Below, one piece after another: positions 62,101-64,000 of a stretch of 64,000 nucleotides of DNA. Positions within the stretch are counted from its first letter, which is position 1. Every line of letters starts with the position of its first letter. The translations under genes and the position numbers were made by a program. Source of the stretch: a virus; the IMG/VR virus record IMGVR_UViG_3300020419_000006, positions 1 through 64,000 of that record. One strand, written 5' to 3'. A model generated the notes under the pieces. It made no database searches, was not told where the DNA came from, and saw only the letters and a list, made by a program, of their open reading frames with translations.

Positions 62101-64000
62101 TATGGTAGTGGTGGCACAACTGCATATCCTAGATCATCAGATCCAATTGCTGAAAAGTGGGTTAATTGTTTTAACATCACTACAAATACATTTGATGTAC
62201 AAACATTAGATACTACTCCATCAACAAACACAAATCCTCATACCTACGTCAGTTCTGCTGCTAATGGTATCAGTCATGCTAAGTCTACAATTAAGATTGC
62301 AGTAGAAGCATTAGAGTTGAGTTGTACTTATGGAGATCAGAGTACTAAGAAATATCCTCGTGCAACTGACCCAATAGCAAATCCAAGATTTACTATACCT
62401 AACCACAATCAAGATTGTAAGGATGACGTATCTGATGTTCTAAGAGCAGTAGCATACAACCTTACTAACGGTGGTAACGATGCTGTCTATGACCATGCAG
62501 GTTACTTTGTCGGCACTCCACACGTAGATGGTGAAGAATTCCAAGCACGTGCTGTTATGGAACTTGCTAGTGATATCTCACAAGAAGTTCTTGCTAATGA
62601 AACAGTTAACATTAAAGGTTGGCATGGTGTAGATCAGACTAAGGATCTCACAATTACAGTAGAACCTGGTGGTTGTGCTTCTGTCAAATCTACATGCGAC
62701 ACTCTATTCTCTATAGTTGAACAAGCAATCGTTACTGATAGTCTTGCTCATGCTACAGATACAGCAGCGTCTACTCCAACATGTGCTGATGTAGCATCTT
62801 CTGTCACAACATTCTTCGATATTATTACAACTGTAATCGGTACTGAAGCTGGTGGATATGGATCTCTTCCAACCACAAGAACAGTTTCAGTTGGCGATCA
62901 GCAGTGTATTGATGACATTCTTCATGTCGTTAGAGCATTCCAGTATGACCTCAGATACACTGGTAACTCTAAGATAGTTGAAGCTGCTAACAAATATATC
63001 TCAAGTGGTGCAATCGTACACATCACTGAGGAGATAGATTATACTCGTGCGATCTATGCATACGCAAAAGAGTTATGTATCAAAGCAATAAGAAATGATC
63101 TAGAGGCTGGTTTCTTCTCATTGATTGCTCCAATATCTAATGGTTCTATCACTGTAGATTCAGCGAAACCTGAGTGTGCTAACGTTGTATCTGCGTTGAC
63201 TACTAACTGGGGTATATTAGATAACGTATTGTCAAGTGGTACTGCATACAGTGGAACTACAACAGTTCCTGATCCACTCATTCAGGAACAGGATGCTGCT
63301 AAGTATAGTTTCCCACTACTTAATATTTTCTTAGATCTTCCAGTTATTGAAGCATCTCCTTACATTCAGAACTCTTCACTTATATCATTCCTTGGTGGTT
63401 CTGGTTGTGACATTGACGGTGCTAAGGTTGCTACACCTAACGTACCTAGACCTGGTCTTAAATTAGATGGACTAGGTAATAGTATTGCACAGTTCGACCC
63501 ACAAGGTAAGTCGATGGTTGCAAACGCATTCACTATCATCTGTTTTGGTGGTACTGCGTACAACGTCAGTAATGATGGATACACCCAGTTAGTTTCTGTA
63601 TTCGCTATCTTCTGTCAAGATGGTATCTTCTGTCAGTCTGGTGGTTATGCATCTGTTACTAACTCAGCATCTAACTTTGGTACATACTCACTACGTGCTA
63701 CTGGATTTAGAGCAGAACCATACTCATTTGATATTGGTGTTATTGATAGTATCACTAATGACGCTGATGGAAATGGAGTAGAAAATGGTAGACAGGTCAT
63801 TCAGGTTTCTGGTACAACCTTAACTAACATCCCTGTTGAAGATTACATCATCAGAATTGGTGACACTAATCCTACAGACCCTGCTGTTGAGCATATCATT
63901 CTTGAAACTGAAGTTGTTTCTGGTGCTCCTGGTACTCAAGTTGTTGCCAAGATTACAACTAACAGGTCAATGGATTATACATTGACTGCTTCACCTAATA
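56131..64000 (+). CDS. Giant fibre/spike protein, N-terminal part (open at window end)
   Basis: At least 2623 residues; the frame is still open at 64000. It starts MALKINSDQQRISASG. Residues about 225-330 form the start of a beta-helix (GGRVYVSATIGNDENDGRSA, PVKTVKKAAQIAY, ISLPRNCSLIGDNLRRVVMR). From about 1030 on there is a long insertion with eight C-to-YPR units and three helical GGN modules. The beta-helix character returns near residue 2410 (LISFLGGSGCDIDGAKV, NAFTIICFGGTAYNV, FAIFCQDGIFCQSGGYASVT). This looks like one spike domain interrupted by repeat arms. Likely a receptor-binding or decorating fibre. Confidence 0.82.
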   Translation, partial: MALKINSDQQRISASGNTPTGNWINATYSRTVTGMVNILSVAHGFIGSDKLYIDFTSGGETDGTYTVTKVDDDNLQYQSTNLGVITAGNTLAYKRVRSLSIQGDETIEMSVGTGANEKDALTVNLNAQNNIRIGVNTTDPLYELDVEGQIRTTRSIISDTAQVVNLDIQTIINPALDLRGPNLINYEDTDVTSPTFGTTFYPTADTPPLTDQSRRLATTDFVYKVATNDTGGRVYVSATIGNDENDGRSAARPVKTVKKAAQIAYTLQKATPDPSDEYVSLIVSGGEYLEDNPISLPRNCSLIGDNLRRVVMRPANQDRHMVKASNETYVFGVVFRDALQNPSDPQSTVIHTWKYAFVFDDKQRLYYEPELQQIPAIPGDKFRGDNLFNITFNNHTGNNTTLVVGYFVQGGSSGTLGTIQSITFTGPDASPYSTGSITILITSGVNDVFQDAEKVFYDAVAANIITDINNASVSNRFDVADAESLRPELETISNQIYQHTVNSERFFEAFSGDATKVNLTTDRITVPNHYFETGSAVYYQKDEATVLAGLADTTVYYVRVIDSNTIELYDNYTNSVATTTTTGRKDITSVSTDTKLHLFTCGNVMPESNNIRIPTHQYATGDGVVYRSGAMGGIDGLVSGTSYYVYRENKDWIRLASSAANAVQKDAQGNDDPVTLPINSTGTGYQRFELAANLLSVGTIDTTIATQQTYRGPILTLAGTEYHDYEVGQEVHLYGFQSSAINFGSSTNTSWSLSSGVVTVTISSVDNTLTSGHFSNWMTLTECGLTFNFSGTGSEALSKTYHIDQFDLGSGTPSLPGNTALGMGYARYNSSSTTITFVLKTANIQSTSNTATATGSTVSVLDNVADLNGRKYITHRIERADGYSLQFVIRAAISVFSASLNPTGNQTVISSSNYVLASLRNSPYGFTKISQTDRYRDGAESIKRNQEFIAEEAYGYVKSHYEQSGTRSSTLVIGPTTFNALGDTFTHPISEWTLTYNYLKVKVNTGHNLSKGFRNHNHIYNGGTASNAITITQGSVQKDVTDATYNPVTGDLVLTIGAHAYTTANTLVIANGAISFTCSRDNHATSHTYPRATDPAYGATLPITAVDAAGTVTVNVGVSAGVTISGSSTAGINGTWAISDVYDHREFTLDIGENTISTGTTGTDGSFNDIRKPYRTPNTFPVSNKQGDGADLIANNAELIAEVAVKKMLAANAGYTPTGGTSACTDDLKDFLQKSLYHNLKWGGNDRVYDAANYYIHYVSTGNKDRYAEAFNYAKEYCMKVIRNLPILRHPHTLAPQYYDTSITLDRAVYGTVPNLTQDAANLLNANNKFISEESVERFISKLTDVAVDAVNGNEITINALNGTTPTNTNPHTFQGVATYQFTPTGGSYDPLTGYMTLTMNGHPFVDGDKVQFAANSIKFTCDLDGDASIKSYPRTTDPWYNKWIGVQKVDANNIKVNVGPAKTDVTNHTWSSATTNAVSRAVVYNDTGFTQHTVTGANYEPITGILTLTIPNHGFTIGEKVQVAQDSLTFTCSMDDNFSKHTYPRATDPALNVWKSVTNVTQNTFDINVGTTPPVTFTPTNATYTPTTGLMELTIGNHTLEAPTSHTVTDASLDTSTGIFTVTINNHGFQEGDKINVAQGSIQMSCGYSGGGNESYPKAGQYADGKWLNIWGVTQNTFSFDCTGGVAVSVSDAHTFVSATTLGLKHVKEHIKLTTGAVTFKCAADGNSTDHAYPRSIVDSHTATTGTTYDPNTGIMKITTTAAHGMRNGDWVKLSEGSISFSCGYNGATGSAAIKAYPRSSDPIYNQWQKVFNVTSSTFDLQVLDSIPSTNTDTHTFVSATSNGIQQKRDKTYNTSVPIVAISGTSITIDVGISSNTTAHVYQSALNNSVITGGNYSHTFISATTNGIKRATASTINNYVPSSGTYNPTTGALVLNIGANDLSAPQTYTSTNGVYNPTTGIMTVTVANHGFQPGDKVKFAVGAISFSCTYGSGGTTAYPRSSDPIAEKWVNCFNITTNTFDVQTLDTTPSTNTNPHTYVSSAANGISHAKSTIKIAVEALELSCTYGDQSTKKYPRATDPIANPRFTIPNHNQDCKDDVSDVLRAVAYNLTNGGNDAVYDHAGYFVGTPHVDGEEFQARAVMELASDISQEVLANETVNIKGWHGVDQTKDLTITVEPGGCASVKSTCDTLFSIVEQAIVTDSLAHATDTAASTPTCADVASSVTTFFDIITTVIGTEAGGYGSLPTTRTVSVGDQQCIDDILHVVRAFQYDLRYTGNSKIVEAANKYISSGAIVHITEEIDYTRAIYAYAKELCIKAIRNDLEAGFFSLIAPISNGSITVDSAKPECANVVSALTTNWGILDNVLSSGTAYSGTTTVPDPLIQEQDAAKYSFPLLNIFLDLPVIEASPYIQNSSLISFLGGSGCDIDGAKVATPNVPRPGLKLDGLGNSIAQFDPQGKSMVANAFTIICFGGTAYNVSNDGYTQLVSVFAIFCQDGIFCQSGGYASVTNSASNFGTYSLRATGFRAEPYSFDIGVIDSITNDADGNGVENGRQVIQVSGTTLTNIPVEDYIIRIGDTNPTDPAVEHIILETEVVSGAPGTQVVAKITTNRSMDYTLTASPN
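59230..62390 (+). repeat. Eight tandem YPR repeat units in the terminal giant
   Basis: Same unit as in the gp7-like protein: T-Y-N-P-V-T-G-x-L-V-L-T-I-G, then I-S-F-T-C-x-x-D-N, then Y-P-R-A-T-D-P and a closing T-V-N-V-G strand. Landmarks include FTCSRDN (about 59355), FTCDLDG, FTCSMDD, MSCGYSG, FKCAADG, FSCGYNG, FSCTYGS and LSCTYGD. Confidence 0.85.

Noticed and set aside
1-64000. Photosynthesis genes (psbA, psbD) or other well-known auxiliary metabolic genes
   Set aside because: None is present in any frame, so the cyanobacterial host is not directly shown by this window.

Overview
The window reads as a piece of a large lytic T4-like myovirus genome, most likely a marine cyanophage. The case rests on a collinear baseplate block, gp25 (20753), gp6 (21142), a gp7-like giant with a YHYH domain (23002) and gp8 (37359), followed by a DUF4815 protein and beta-helix fibre proteins, with T4-type late promoters (TATAAATA or close variants) in front of several of them. 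No photosynthesis gene, DNA polymerase, capsid or tRNA gene is visible here, so the cyanobacterial host is an inference from the structural gene families. Both ends of the window cut through fibre-like genes.

Layout. 1-4.7 kb: the end of a repetitive fibre gene, a polyglycine-rich adhesin candidate, and a small unknown cluster that includes a diverged tandem gene pair. 4.7-14.06 kb: a tightly packed rightward array of about 30 small genes, many joined by 4-base ATGA overlaps. It holds a beta-class DNA methyltransferase, an HExxH zincin, a 2OG-Fe(II) oxygenase, a D12-class adenine methyltransferase coupled to a probable PD-(D/E)XK restriction endonuclease, and an Asp/Arg-hydroxylase-like oxygenase. 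14.09-16.27 kb: a leftward island of ten small genes, bounded by a bidirectional terminator and a divergent promoter region. 16.4-20.7 kb: rightward small genes with individual promoters, a structured noncoding stretch of about 310 bases, an AT-rich array of ATACTAT iterations, a short Sfp-type phosphopantetheinyl transferase, and a PAAR spike-tip protein next to the baseplate genes.

20.75-64 kb is almost wholly virion structure. The gp7-like protein is 4777 residues, about 4.6 times T4 gp7. It shares repeated modules (a C-to-YPR beta repeat, GSGY repeats and a helical RYGGN module) with other giant fibre proteins. One of those carries a LamG-like lectin domain and a cupredoxin-like domain with a near-complete type 1 copper ligand set. 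The last gene appears to hold the start and end of one beta-helix separated by a very long repeat insertion.

Regulation is two-tiered: near-consensus host sigma-70 promoters, all with 17-base spacers, at 4677, 5931, 9461, 13365 and 19242, and late boxes at 13824, 19268, 20718, 37331, 45776 and 55555. The 19242 promoter carries both types superimposed.
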